In this document: positions 53,985-61,343 of the stretch, piece by piece
Layout: each line of letters starts with the position of its first letter
How positions within the stretch are numbered: the first letter of the stretch is position 1
NCBI GenBank assembly: GCA_002471345.1
Contig: DKPS01000142.1
Span: forward strand, 1 to 61,343
DNA length: 61,343 bases
Source of the DNA: Saprospiraceae bacterium UBA7328
Lineage (GTDB): Bacteria; Bacteroidota; Bacteroidia; Chitinophagales; Saprospiraceae
Direction: 5' to 3'
The notes under the pieces: generated by a model
Seen by the model: only the letters and a program-made list of their open reading frames with translations
What the model was told of the DNA's origin: nothing
The model's database searches: none
Translations under genes and position numbers: made by a program

Positions 53985-54794
53985 ATGTATAAATCCTTCA
54001 AAGTAGATATTAATGATCATGTGGCTTCTGTAGCATTCAATAGGCCTGAGAAGGCTAACTCACTACACAGGGAGGCATGGGAGGAATTGCAACTCATTTT
54101 TGAGCAAATGGATGAAAATCCTGAAGTGAGGTGTATCGTCTTAAGTGGAGAAGGTAAGCACTTTTGTGCAGGTATTGATCTCTCCCTATTAATGGACGTC
54201 AATGCTTACAATAAAATAGAATGTGAAGGGAGGAAGAGAGAGTTGGTAAGAAAGTTCATTCTCATTCTTCAAGAAAACATAAGTGCTATTGAAAAATGTA
54301 GAAAACCTGTACTTGCTGCAATTCACAATGGGTGTATAGGAGGAGGTGTAGACATTGCTACAGCATGTGACATTAGATATTGTACAGATGATGCTTATTT
54401 TCAAGTGAAAGAAGTGGATATGGGACTTGTAGCTGATATTGGTACAATGCAAAGGTTGCCTAAAGTGGTAGGTTATGGTATTGCAGCGGAAATGGCCTAT
54501 ACAGGTAAAAAGATGCTAGGCCCAGAGGCCAAAGAAATCGGATTGGTCAATAAATCATTTACTGATAAAGAGTCAATGATGAAGGGTGTGATGGCAATGG
54601 CGAAGGTTATAGCCTCAAAGCCACCTCTAGTTATTAGAGGCACGAAGCATATACTTCAATACACAAGAGATCATTCAGTACGTGAGTCTTTAGAGTATAT
54701 GGCGACCTTTAATGCTGCATACCTATTATCGGATGACTTAACAAAATCATTTGAGGCTGCCATGACTCGACAAAAGCCCAGATTTTCGAATTAG
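53985..54794 (+). CDS. Delta(3,5)-delta(2,4)-dienoyl-CoA isomerase (ECH1-like)
   Basis: 269 residues of the crotonase superfamily. The oxyanion blocks are KHFCAGIDLSLL and IHNGCIGGGVDIATACD. The segment FQVKEVDMGLVADIGTMQRLPKVVG closely follows the mammalian ECH1 sequence. The three acidic residues known to act in rat ECH1 (Asp176, Glu196, Asp204) fall at Asp123, Glu143 and Asp151 here, with the same spacing. This separates it from ordinary enoyl-CoA hydratases. It should reshuffle double bonds during beta-oxidation of unsaturated fatty acids. Confidence 0.9.
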   Translation: MYKSFKVDINDHVASVAFNRPEKANSLHREAWEELQLIFEQMDENPEVRCIVLSGEGKHFCAGIDLSLLMDVNAYNKIECEGRKRELVRKFILILQENISAIEKCRKPVLAAIHNGCIGGGVDIATACDIRYCTDDAYFQVKEVDMGLVADIGTMQRLPKVVGYGIAAEMAYTGKKMLGPEAKEIGLVNKSFTDKESMMKGVMAMAKVIASKPPLVIRGTKHILQYTRDHSVRESLEYMATFNAAYLLSDDLTKSFEAAMTRQKPRFSN

Positions 54795-54886
54795 AAACCT
54801 ACTCATTGACCAATAAAAGTTTAATAGAAAGTCCGAGTGTTTTATTTTCTTTAGTAAAAGATGGATATTTGTAAAAAAGAAGGAAT

Positions 54887-55450
54887 ATGTCAAAAGAAAA
54901 ATCACTTATCCTCATAATTGCATTAATAATCTTAGGCATAGGAAGTAGATTTCTTTTTTTAATTGATGGATACCCTCAAATACCAAATTTTACCGCTTTA
55001 GGAGCCGTTGCATTGTTTGGAGCATTCTATTTGAAGAAAATTCAATCCATAGTCATCCCATTAATAATATTATGGATTAGTGATCTTGTGCTGAACAACA
55101 TAGTATATAGTGAGTATTACACTTCATTCAGCTTTTTTGGAGACCCTTGGGTTAATGTTGGATTTTTAGCAACTATAATGATAGGTTGGTATTTTTTGAA
55201 GAAACTTTCAATAAAATCATTATTGGGAGCTTCTTTAATTGGAGCATTTGTTTTCTTCTTAATCACTAATTTCTCCTCTTGGCTTACACTAGATCTTTAT
55301 CCAAAAAACCTAGAAGGCCTTTTGACTTCTTATATAAAAGGAATCCCATTTTTTAGAAATGCTTTTTTAGGAAATGTATTTTTCAGTAGTATTTTGTTTG
55401 GATCCTACTATTTTATCAAAAACAAATCAACTTCATTAATCACAACTTAA
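54887..55450 (+). CDS. DUF6580 membrane protein
   Basis: 187 residues with five or six membrane helices. The motif IPNFTALGAVALFGAFYLKKIQSIVIPLIILWISDLVLNN is the family core, and FGDPWVNVGFLA and a closing FLGNVFFSSILFGSYYF follow. It resembles ECF-transporter S-components in size and topology, which is a speculation often made for this family. No substrate or partner is visible nearby. It starts 92 bases after the isomerase gene. Confidence 0.8.
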   Translation: MSKEKSLILIIALIILGIGSRFLFLIDGYPQIPNFTALGAVALFGAFYLKKIQSIVIPLIILWISDLVLNNIVYSEYYTSFSFFGDPWVNVGFLATIMIGWYFLKKLSIKSLLGASLIGAFVFFLITNFSSWLTLDLYPKNLEGLLTSYIKGIPFFRNAFLGNVFFSSILFGSYYFIKNKSTSLITT

Positions 55451-55618
55451 GCTTCCTATTCAGAAGTTCTTAATTATTTTAAGATATTTTAGATCTCTTC
55501 GTAAAGTCCTCTTAAAAAGAGCTTCATCTATTTCATATATTATTACATGATGATATCTTAACAGTATTAAATCACCTTTCGGTTTAGTAAATAAGCCGTA
55601 GATTAAAAGTATGTCATT

Positions 55619-56173
55619 ATGAAAAACATTTTTACACTTCTTCTAGTATTGATGACTTTGAGCATCTTTAGTCAGGATAGAATACCAGTGGAGATGGCTA
55701 ATTCCCAATTTTCTATTAATATTTTATCTCCTTCTTTAACCTATGAAAAAGGATTGAATGAAAATCAATCTCTCTACTTATCTCTAGGATTTGAAGGGCT
55801 TTCCAGAACAAATGAAAACAATGATGGTAAAATTGGAGTGGCACCAGTTATAGAAGCAACTTATAGAAACTATTACCCAAGGAAGAAAGTCAAAAAAGAG
55901 CTTAGACCGAATTCTGGCAACTATGTGGGACTTTCAGCAGGGTATATCATGAATTCAATAGCAGATAATTTAGAGGACTTTGACCAGCCTTTTAAAGAAG
56001 AATCAGCTTTTTTTCTTGGTCCTGTTTGGGGAATACAAAGGAATTATAAAAGTGGTATTCACCTGGGATTAAGTCTTGGTGGAGGGTTTATAACTGGTAA
56101 GAATACAAACTTTGATTTTAATTTTATTGGCAATTTTGAATTGGGATTTGTTATAAATACAAAATCAAAATAA
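55619..56173 (+). CDS. Small outer-membrane beta-barrel-like protein
   Basis: 184 residues. Signal peptide MKNIFTLLLVLMTLSIFSQ. The mature part is made of beta strands (FSINILSPSLTYEKGLNENQSLYLSLGFEGL, NYVGLSAGYIMNSI, GIHLGLSLGGGFITG) and ends FNFIGNFELGFVINTKSK. It fits an eight-stranded outer-membrane barrel of the DUF3575 or OmpW-like kind, without a confident family. Function unknown. It is alone on the plus strand after a 168-base gap. Confidence 0.65.
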   Translation: MKNIFTLLLVLMTLSIFSQDRIPVEMANSQFSINILSPSLTYEKGLNENQSLYLSLGFEGLSRTNENNDGKIGVAPVIEATYRNYYPRKKVKKELRPNSGNYVGLSAGYIMNSIADNLEDFDQPFKEESAFFLGPVWGIQRNYKSGIHLGLSLGGGFITGKNTNFDFNFIGNFELGFVINTKSK

Positions 56174-56184
56174 TAGCTCATTAA

Positions 56185-56997
56185 TCATCGTGTGGACATA
56201 TATTTTTGAAATCGATCTAGGTCATCAACATTAATATAGTCCACACCTTGATCTAATAAATAAGCCCATACTTCTTCATTGTCTGGTGTTGCCCAAAATC
56301 TTAATTTCTTCCCTTGTGATTGAATTTTTTTTATTAATTTTTTGAGCTTTTTCACTTCTTTTTTCTTAGGCTCACCTTCACCAACCCATTTGAAGTGCTT
56401 GGTATACTTTTCACTAATTAATGGCATCTCGTATGATGCATACTTCTTTTTTACATCTGGGCAACGTCCGTCCACATGAAAGTACTTGTACTTTCTACTG
56501 CCAAGAATTAGGTCTTTATCCACCTCTCCGCTCAATACTATTTGCAACGGAGACCATTTCTTGTCCAATCCCCTTCTATCAAACAATAATTTGTAATTCT
56601 GCACCTCTGTATCAAGGGCATGTAGTATTTCTTCTCCTTTGGTTTTTAAATCAATTAACAATTGAATTTGCCTTCTTGACTTTTCACTATACAAAGCACC
56701 TCCTCTTTTTTTAATTAGCTTGCTTATCGGCTTAAAGTATATTTTATCTATTGTATTAGCAGCGTCAAATTCTTCTTCGTCGTGAGCAACTATGATGATG
56801 CCATTTACCAAGATTATATCTATTTCAATTGATGTCATTCCTGCATCAAGGGCATCAAACAAAGGGTTCTCTCTATCATAATCATTGTGAGAATGTCCTT
56901 GTGCAATAGGACTAACTTGAGCCCTCATGAAAAATGAAGAAATGAAAAACACTAGTAGTGAAATATATTTGGCAAACAGCATCAACTCAATTTTCAT
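56185..56997 (-). CDS. PI-PLC/GDPD-like exported phosphodiesterase
   Basis: 270 residues with signal peptide ending FFMRAQ. The TIM-barrel phosphodiesterase motifs are AQGHSHNDYDRENPLFDALDAGMTSIEIDI, IIIVAHDEEE, and the ending LLDQGVDYINVDDLDRF. The first His and the second His-Asp pair are the likely catalytic residues. It is a relative of the GDPD at 17144 but belongs to a separate subfamily annotated as PLC/GDPD-like. The start overlaps the dehydratase gene by 11 bases. The substrate is unknown. Confidence 0.85.
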   Translation of the reverse strand: MKIELMLFAKYISLLVFFISSFFMRAQVSPIAQGHSHNDYDRENPLFDALDAGMTSIEIDIILVNGIIIVAHDEEEFDAANTIDKIYFKPISKLIKKRGGALYSEKSRRQIQLLIDLKTKGEEILHALDTEVQNYKLLFDRRGLDKKWSPLQIVLSGEVDKDLILGSRKYKYFHVDGRCPDVKKKYASYEMPLISEKYTKHFKWVGEGEPKKKEVKKLKKLIKKIQSQGKKLRFWATPDNEEVWAYLLDQGVDYINVDDLDRFQKYMSTR

Positions 56998-57958
56998 TCA
57001 CTATATCAACAAATTTTTTGCTTTCAATATTACTTCCACATAGAATGATTACTACTGTTTTTCCTTTGAAATGATCAATATTCTTTTGGAGAGAAGCTAC
57101 GGCAACACCGGCAGCACCTTCAATTACTTTTTTATGAAAATGAAAGATATGTCGAATGCCTTCCTTGATTTCATTTTCAGAAACTAAAATGCTTTTATCA
57201 ATAATCTCTTGACAAATTGAAAAAGTAATAGCATTTGGTTCTATTCCTCCTGCTGAACCATCAGACAAGGTCTCAATAAATTCAGGTAAATCTACAATCT
57301 CTCCAGCTTCTAAACTCAAGGTCATTTCTGGGGAGTTTTCTGGTTGACATCCAATTACTTCTATGTTAGGTAGAACACTTTTCATATAACCTCCAACTCC
57401 AGAGATTAGACCGCCTCCACCAACCGTGGCAAGGACAGCGTCTACATTTTCTATTTCCTGCAATATTTCTACACCTATTGTGCCTTGTCCAGCTATTACC
57501 TGCAAATCATTATATGGAGACATCCATATGCTATTGGTAGATTTGGCATTCTCTTTAGCATAAAGCTCAGTTGAAAGAGAGTCATCACCATATCGCTCTA
57601 AGTCTACAGGAAAGTGAGACAAAGCCTTAACCTTAGCTTCAGAGGCCTTATTCGGCAAGAATACAGTTCCTTTAGTATTGGTCAAAGCAAGGGCCCTAGA
57701 AAAACCTAAAGCATGATTTCCTGTGGAGGCAGTAATCATCCCTTGAGACCGTTCTTTCTCATTGATTGACAAAATTTTATTCAAACTCCCTCGAGCTTTA
57801 AATGATCCAGTTACTTGTTCGTTTTCACATTTAAGAAAAACCTGACCACTAATCAATTCACTCAAGGTATGTGATTTGATTAATGATGTATGATGAACAA
57901 ATCCATTTATGCGGTCATATGCAACAATGACTTCATCGCGAATAATATCTAATTTCAC
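56987..57958 (-). CDS. Threonine/serine dehydratase-like PLP enzyme
   Basis: 323 residues of fold type II. The PLP lysine is Lys54 in K-C-E-N-E-Q-V-T-G-S-F-K. The Gly-rich phosphate clamp is GGGGLISGVG near residue 178, and ASTGNHALGFSRALA is also present. It lacks the C-terminal ACT regulatory domain of biosynthetic IlvA, so it is more like catabolic threonine dehydratase or serine racemase. It makes 2-oxobutanoate or pyruvate from threonine or serine. It lies 10 bases after the aminotransferase gene. Confidence 0.9.
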   Translation of the reverse strand: MKLDIIRDEVIVAYDRINGFVHHTSLIKSHTLSELISGQVFLKCENEQVTGSFKARGSLNKILSINEKERSQGMITASTGNHALGFSRALALTNTKGTVFLPNKASEAKVKALSHFPVDLERYGDDSLSTELYAKENAKSTNSIWMSPYNDLQVIAGQGTIGVEILQEIENVDAVLATVGGGGLISGVGGYMKSVLPNIEVIGCQPENSPEMTLSLEAGEIVDLPEFIETLSDGSAGGIEPNAITFSICQEIIDKSILVSENEIKEGIRHIFHFHKKVIEGAAGVAVASLQKNIDHFKGKTVVIILCGSNIESKKFVDIVNEN

Positions 57959-57968
57959 GTATTGTCTT

Positions 57969-59066
57969 TTAAACTCTAAGAGGTTCTAATTTAGTAACAA
58001 GGGTCTCCATCCATTCTGGTCTTCCAATACTTATTCTAAGATGATTTTTCATAGATGGCCATTGTGTAATCCATATATTATCATCTGCTAATTTGGGCCT
58101 TACATCGTTAACAAATTTATCTTTCTCAACATATAGAAAATTAGTAGAAGAAGAGGCGTAGTTTACTTCCCATTTATCAAAAGCGTCATACATAATAGAT
58201 TTCCCTTCATGTGTTTTTCTTACCACGTCTGTTACAAAACCCTGATCCTCCACAGCAGCAATACCGGCCACAAAAGGAAGTAATCCAGGAGCCATGCCTA
58301 AGGCCGGATAGCGGCGTTGCAAAGCATTTATATTATGTGATTGTGAAATTGCATATCCTAGTCTGAAGCCGGCTAGTCCATATGCTTTACTAAAAGTACG
58401 AGCTATTACTATATTAGGTAGTTCATTTACAAGAGATACTAAACTACTTTCCGCGCCTAGTTCACTAAATTCTATATAAGCTTCATCAACACAAATCAAA
58501 ACATTTTGCGAAACTTCTTTACAAAACACCTCCAATTTTTCTTTGGAAATCTCTGTAGAAGTAGGATTGTTAGGATTACATATGAAAACCAATTTTGTCT
58601 CATCATTTATAGCTGCCAACATTGCATCTAAATCAAGGTGATTCCCTTTCATAGCAACCTTGGTAATTTTGGCTCCACATCTGGATCCGAATATCCCTAT
58701 TGTCGGAAAGGACTGGTCTCCCATAATAATTTCTCCTTTTTGTAAGCCTACATGTTGGCCTAAAAGAGACAATATTTCCGTTGATCCTGAAGTCATTAAA
58801 TATTGATCAGGTTTCAGGTTATGAATATTTGCAAGTTTTGATCTTAATTCTTCGTTCTTTTCATCCCAATAAAGATTTGCATCAGGAACTGCAGCTTGCA
58901 CTGCTTGGATTACCTTTTGTGATGGACCAAAAGGGTTCTCATTCCAATGCAATCTTAATATTTCATCAAATTCATCCTTACTATCTAATGCTTGAAGGAG
59001 ATAAGGAGAAACCAAAATTGAGGACGATGAAAGCAAACTTTTCTGAAGCCAATCCCGACGATTCAT
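57969..59066 (-). CDS. Class I/II aminotransferase (HisC-like) with Tat-type leader
   Basis: 365 residues. PLP fold type I: Lys227 in RTFSKAYGLAG binds PLP, Asp194 and Tyr197 lie in V-D-E-A-Y, Asn167 in NPNNPT, Arg235 in FRLGY. This is closest to histidinol-phosphate aminotransferases. The N-terminus MNRRDWLQKSLLSSSSILVSP is a twin-arginine leader of the kind seen in exported Bacteroidota proteins. An exported PLP enzyme is unusual. It should not be taken as the biosynthetic HisC, as no his gene is nearby. Confidence 0.88.
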   Translation of the reverse strand: MNRRDWLQKSLLSSSSILVSPYLLQALDSKDEFDEILRLHWNENPFGPSQKVIQAVQAAVPDANLYWDEKNEELRSKLANIHNLKPDQYLMTSGSTEILSLLGQHVGLQKGEIIMGDQSFPTIGIFGSRCGAKITKVAMKGNHLDLDAMLAAINDETKLVFICNPNNPTSTEISKEKLEVFCKEVSQNVLICVDEAYIEFSELGAESSLVSLVNELPNIVIARTFSKAYGLAGFRLGYAISQSHNINALQRRYPALGMAPGLLPFVAGIAAVEDQGFVTDVVRKTHEGKSIMYDAFDKWEVNYASSSTNFLYVEKDKFVNDVRPKLADDNIWITQWPSMKNHLRISIGRPEWMETLVTKLEPLRV

Positions 59067-59112
59067 TGAGAATAGATTTAATGATATCCCAAATTAGTTG
59101 AAAACTTTGACT

Positions 59113-59865
59113 TTAAGAATGATTAGAAGTTTTAAGAATTTGATCTACAGCTATAAATACGTCTTTGCTGGTACCCATTCCAAAATGACCACAGGTCACT
59201 TCTATATTGTTGTGTGTCAATCCACAATTGGCTTCATGACAAACCTTCCAAGAAACGATACCATCAAGTTTTGAATATATGGCTGTGCTAGGGACCTTGA
59301 CAGGATGTGGTAATGTAGAAATCCATTTCCTTTCGTGATCATTAAAGCCTCTACCCCACTTTACTAGTTTGAATGTAAGATGTGCTCTGTTAGGTTCAGA
59401 AACTCCCATATATGGAGAGCCCAATGTGATCAATTGAGCTGTTTTTATAGGATTGTTTTTGGTGATATGCCTAGCATATACTCCTCCTAAACTCCATCCG
59501 ATAAGTATTACAGGTTTATTATAAAATTCATAGAGTTCGTTTACCTTTTCTTGTATTCTTTTGATATCTTTTAGATTAGCCAAATTCCGGCCTAGTTCCC
59601 ATCCAAACACTTGAAATCCTTTCTTACTTAAATATCGACGAAGAAGGAGAGTGGAAGTATCAGAACCCATAAAGCCAGGAATAACAAGTACAGGTTGATT
59701 TTTAATTTCATCCATTGTTTTCGTCTTTTTATAAAAGATATAACCAAGGACAAATGAATAAATCGCTCTAGGCATCTCAGTCAGGAACAAAAGTAAAGAT
59801 GGCTTTCTAACTGTTCCAAGTGACTCATTTCCAATGGTCTGCTCAAGAATTGTACTAGTACTCAT
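59113..59865 (-). CDS. Alpha/beta hydrolase (lipase-like)
   Basis: 250 residues. The nucleophile elbow is G-W-S-L-G-G with Ser125, the oxyanion strand reads PVLVIPGFMGSD, and a late His sits in VTCGHFGMGTSK. An internal hydrophobic stretch near 33-46 could tie it to the membrane. It looks like a lipase or esterase of the triacylglycerol-lipase/PGAP1-like group. It starts one base after the upstream stop and lies in a run of six minus-strand genes. Substrate unknown. Confidence 0.85.
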   Translation of the reverse strand: MSTSTILEQTIGNESLGTVRKPSLLLFLTEMPRAIYSFVLGYIFYKKTKTMDEIKNQPVLVIPGFMGSDTSTLLLRRYLSKKGFQVFGWELGRNLANLKDIKRIQEKVNELYEFYNKPVILIGWSLGGVYARHITKNNPIKTAQLITLGSPYMGVSEPNRAHLTFKLVKWGRGFNDHERKWISTLPHPVKVPSTAIYSKLDGIVSWKVCHEANCGLTHNNIEVTCGHFGMGTSKDVFIAVDQILKTSNHS

Positions 59866-59866
59866 T

Positions 59867-61003
59867 TTAATCTATATATCCTTTGATGGCATTTTCGATC
59901 TCCTCACAGACTGCTAAAGAAGATTCTTTATAATAGGTGTTTTCAATTTTTTGAAGAATATATCTGGCTCTTGTTATTTCATTCAGAAGGTTCTTCCACT
60001 CATTATCGGTCCAGTTCATTTTTGGATGGTTATTGTACACATCTATTATCTCATTTATTACAATGTTTGCATACATTTCCCATTGCCAAGTGTGTAATTT
60101 AATCACTAATTCTTCTGCTTGCCCAAACAATTGAATAATGTCTTGTCTGATTCTTCTGTTCTTAGAATAGTTAGATCGGTCAGATTCATCTAGAGAATCG
60201 GTGAGCATACTCGCATAATCCAATATATTTTGACCAAAAGTATTTTTATTTTTTATTGTAGGATTGAACTGATAAGTGGTTCGATCTTCAAACAGTCTTT
60301 TTTGAATGGGTGCGAGACTTAAATAAGTATCAATATCATTTTTACTGCCTTTAGAGGTCCTGTTATCCAAATTCAGTATTTCATTTTTTTTAAAACACTG
60401 AATGGTTATCAATGAGTCACTCAATTGCCATAATGGCATAGCAGGTAGATGATCTTTCATGAATTCTTGTGAAGACTTCAAAAAATACTTTTTACTTCTT
60501 TTCCTATTTTTCACCTTCCTTCCTTGAGAAAGTTCAGCATCCCATGTAACATCCATCATTCTCCAAATACTGTCTACAAATACAGCATTCCATACATGAC
60601 TTGGGGCAGTAAAACCTTTATTATCTGAGTCGCAACTTTTACAATATCCCGCAACACTTTCTGAGACAATATTCATTTTATCTAAAAGATCATTTAATAG
60701 ATAAACATATTCTGAGCATATCGCTTTTTTGCTTTTGACAATTTTATGCAGATCTTTTTCTATGATATATTTCTCATCGGATTTGACTTTGTGATTGTAC
60801 TTAATATGATCTATAATCCAATCATAAGCCTTTTCTATTTTGTATTCTGTTGATCCTTTAAGTAGTTGAATCGCAATTGATAATTCACTATAGGTATTAC
60901 ATTTTTCAAGTGGAAGAGGAAAGTTGTCAGTAGGACTATTTAGTTGACTGAAAGAAGTCTTATTGATTAGAATCAAGGCTATTGCAAATAGAAATACTCG
61001 CAT
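59867..61003 (-). CDS. Exported transglutaminase-like protein
   Basis: 378 residues. Signal peptide MRVFLFAIALILINKTSFSQ. The transglutaminase/cysteine-protease triad is Cys96 (KAICSEYV), His136 (PSHVWNAVFVD) and Asp151 (MMDVTWDA). A helical C-terminal region of about 200 residues follows, with no known domain. Members act as peptidases or crosslinkers outside the cytoplasm. It begins one base before the DUF3291 stop. The actual target is unknown. Confidence 0.87.
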   Translation of the reverse strand: MRVFLFAIALILINKTSFSQLNSPTDNFPLPLEKCNTYSELSIAIQLLKGSTEYKIEKAYDWIIDHIKYNHKVKSDEKYIIEKDLHKIVKSKKAICSEYVYLLNDLLDKMNIVSESVAGYCKSCDSDNKGFTAPSHVWNAVFVDSIWRMMDVTWDAELSQGRKVKNRKRSKKYFLKSSQEFMKDHLPAMPLWQLSDSLITIQCFKKNEILNLDNRTSKGSKNDIDTYLSLAPIQKRLFEDRTTYQFNPTIKNKNTFGQNILDYASMLTDSLDESDRSNYSKNRRIRQDIIQLFGQAEELVIKLHTWQWEMYANIVINEIIDVYNNHPKMNWTDNEWKNLLNEITRARYILQKIENTYYKESSLAVCEEIENAIKGYID

Positions 61004-61004
61004 T

Positions 61005-61343
61005 TTACTGTAATTCTTTGTTTGAAGAGTTTAAATCTTCAGGGCTAAACTTATTCTTAAATGTAAATGCCAAAGGTGATTCACCATGATTGTTAATGAA
61101 TGCTAGTTTTGTCTTTGCCTCATCTGGAGAAGGTTCATGACCAACTGGAATATACCACATAGCCATATGCATATTAGTCATGCTATGAAACCATTCTTTT
61201 TTTCGTCTGTAGATTTCAAGATGCTTTCCATTGTAAACAAAATTGTGAAGACACTCCATATCTTTCCATACAGACATACTGATAATGAGAAATTCATTGT
61301 CAAATACTCTCAAAGCTGTTGCATTATTCTCATCACCTTTTAA
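61005..61343 (-). CDS. DUF3291 family protein, 5' end beyond the right edge
   Basis: The frame is open to the window edge, giving at least 112 residues. The apparent TTG start at 61313 is not needed, because upstream codons (KGDENNATALRVFDNE) already match the family. The core MSVWKDMECLHNFVYNGKHLEIYRRKKEWF and a later MAMWYIPVGHEPSPDEAKTKL are DUF3291 hallmarks, related to the dimeric ferredoxin-like (ABM-type) fold. Function unknown. The missing N-terminus should be about 40 residues. Confidence 0.85.
   Translation of the reverse strand, partial: LKGDENNATALRVFDNEFLIISMSVWKDMECLHNFVYNGKHLEIYRRKKEWFHSMTNMHMAMWYIPVGHEPSPDEAKTKLAFINNHGESPLAFTFKNKFSPEDLNSSNKELQ

Overview
The window is a compact, AT-rich stretch of a Bacteroidota chromosome. 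The evidence is a glpK/ftsX/DUF3098/truB block, a fused SecDF, the gliding-motility ABC genes gldA-gldF-gldG, two TPR/PD40 envelope proteins of the PorE kind, and a TonB-dependent receptor with a carboxypeptidase-like N-terminal domain. Further support comes from several Bacteroidota-only families (DUF6495, DUF5522, DUF3098, HYC_CC_PP) and from promoter -7 boxes matching TAnnTTTG. A marine gliding member of the Cytophagales fits best, but that level is inference. I see no rRNA, tRNA, CRISPR array, insertion sequence or prophage.

Layout, left to right. 1-3240 (minus): a six-gene run of SDR, AhpD-like protein, DsbA-like thioredoxin, DUF6495, the Cys-rich DUF5522 protein and a metal/cobalamin-type binding protein cut by the window edge. 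3347-8157: a Gre-like coiled-coil protein, mutS, a TerB-like protein and a DUF547 lipoprotein. 8299-13511: secDF with a clear terminator, then a PorE-like lipoprotein. 13551-18490 (minus): leuS with a small lipoprotein, a GDPD lipoprotein and a small outer-membrane protein. 18561-29714 (plus): glpK, ftsX, DUF3098, truB, gldA, gldF, gldG, a zinc-PLC/S1-P1-type protein, a DUF368 undecaprenyl-phosphate transporter, and a second TPR/PD40 protein ending in two SPOR domains. 29730-34463: miaE with its coupled upstream gene on the minus strand, then cdaA, an M20 peptidase, trmD and a MazG-like pyrophosphohydrolase on the plus strand.

34460-39505 is the least ordinary region. It holds a LEA-like coiled-coil protein and a small envelope cassette for metal handling: an HYC_CC_PP protein, an outer-membrane protein, a double-HMA protein and an NHL-repeat lipoprotein. 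Next to these is a piece of a peptidase-S74 surface protein. Three of the genes are visibly broken. The NHL lipoprotein has two in-frame stops, the outer-membrane protein has a one-base frameshift at an A-run, and the S74 protein has lost its N-terminus. The HMA and HYC genes between them read intact. Either the locus is decaying or the consensus is poor here.

39624-47834 (mostly minus) carries DUF2911, DUF697/SHOCT, a FAD oxidoreductase with a photolyase, and a two-gene HdrC/HdrB-like Fe-S module. 47998-55450 (mostly plus) has a PyrR-like phosphoribosyltransferase, an orphan TonB receptor, a TrmH-like methyltransferase (minus), and an MBL hydrolase, SDR and dienoyl-CoA isomerase run followed by a DUF6580 membrane protein. 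55619-61343 has one small barrel protein on the plus strand. It then has a six-gene minus run: a PLC/GDPD-like protein, a threonine-dehydratase-like enzyme, a Tat-signal aminotransferase, an alpha/beta hydrolase, a transglutaminase-like protein and a DUF3291 protein cut by the right edge.

The strongest theme is the cell envelope: SecDF export, FtsX, the Gld ABC complex, undecaprenyl-phosphate recycling and two peptidoglycan-anchoring PD40 proteins. I find no wholly new multi-gene system. The best leads are the broken metal cassette, the gldAFG/zinc-hydrolase/PopT operon, and the two differently anchored PD40 proteins.
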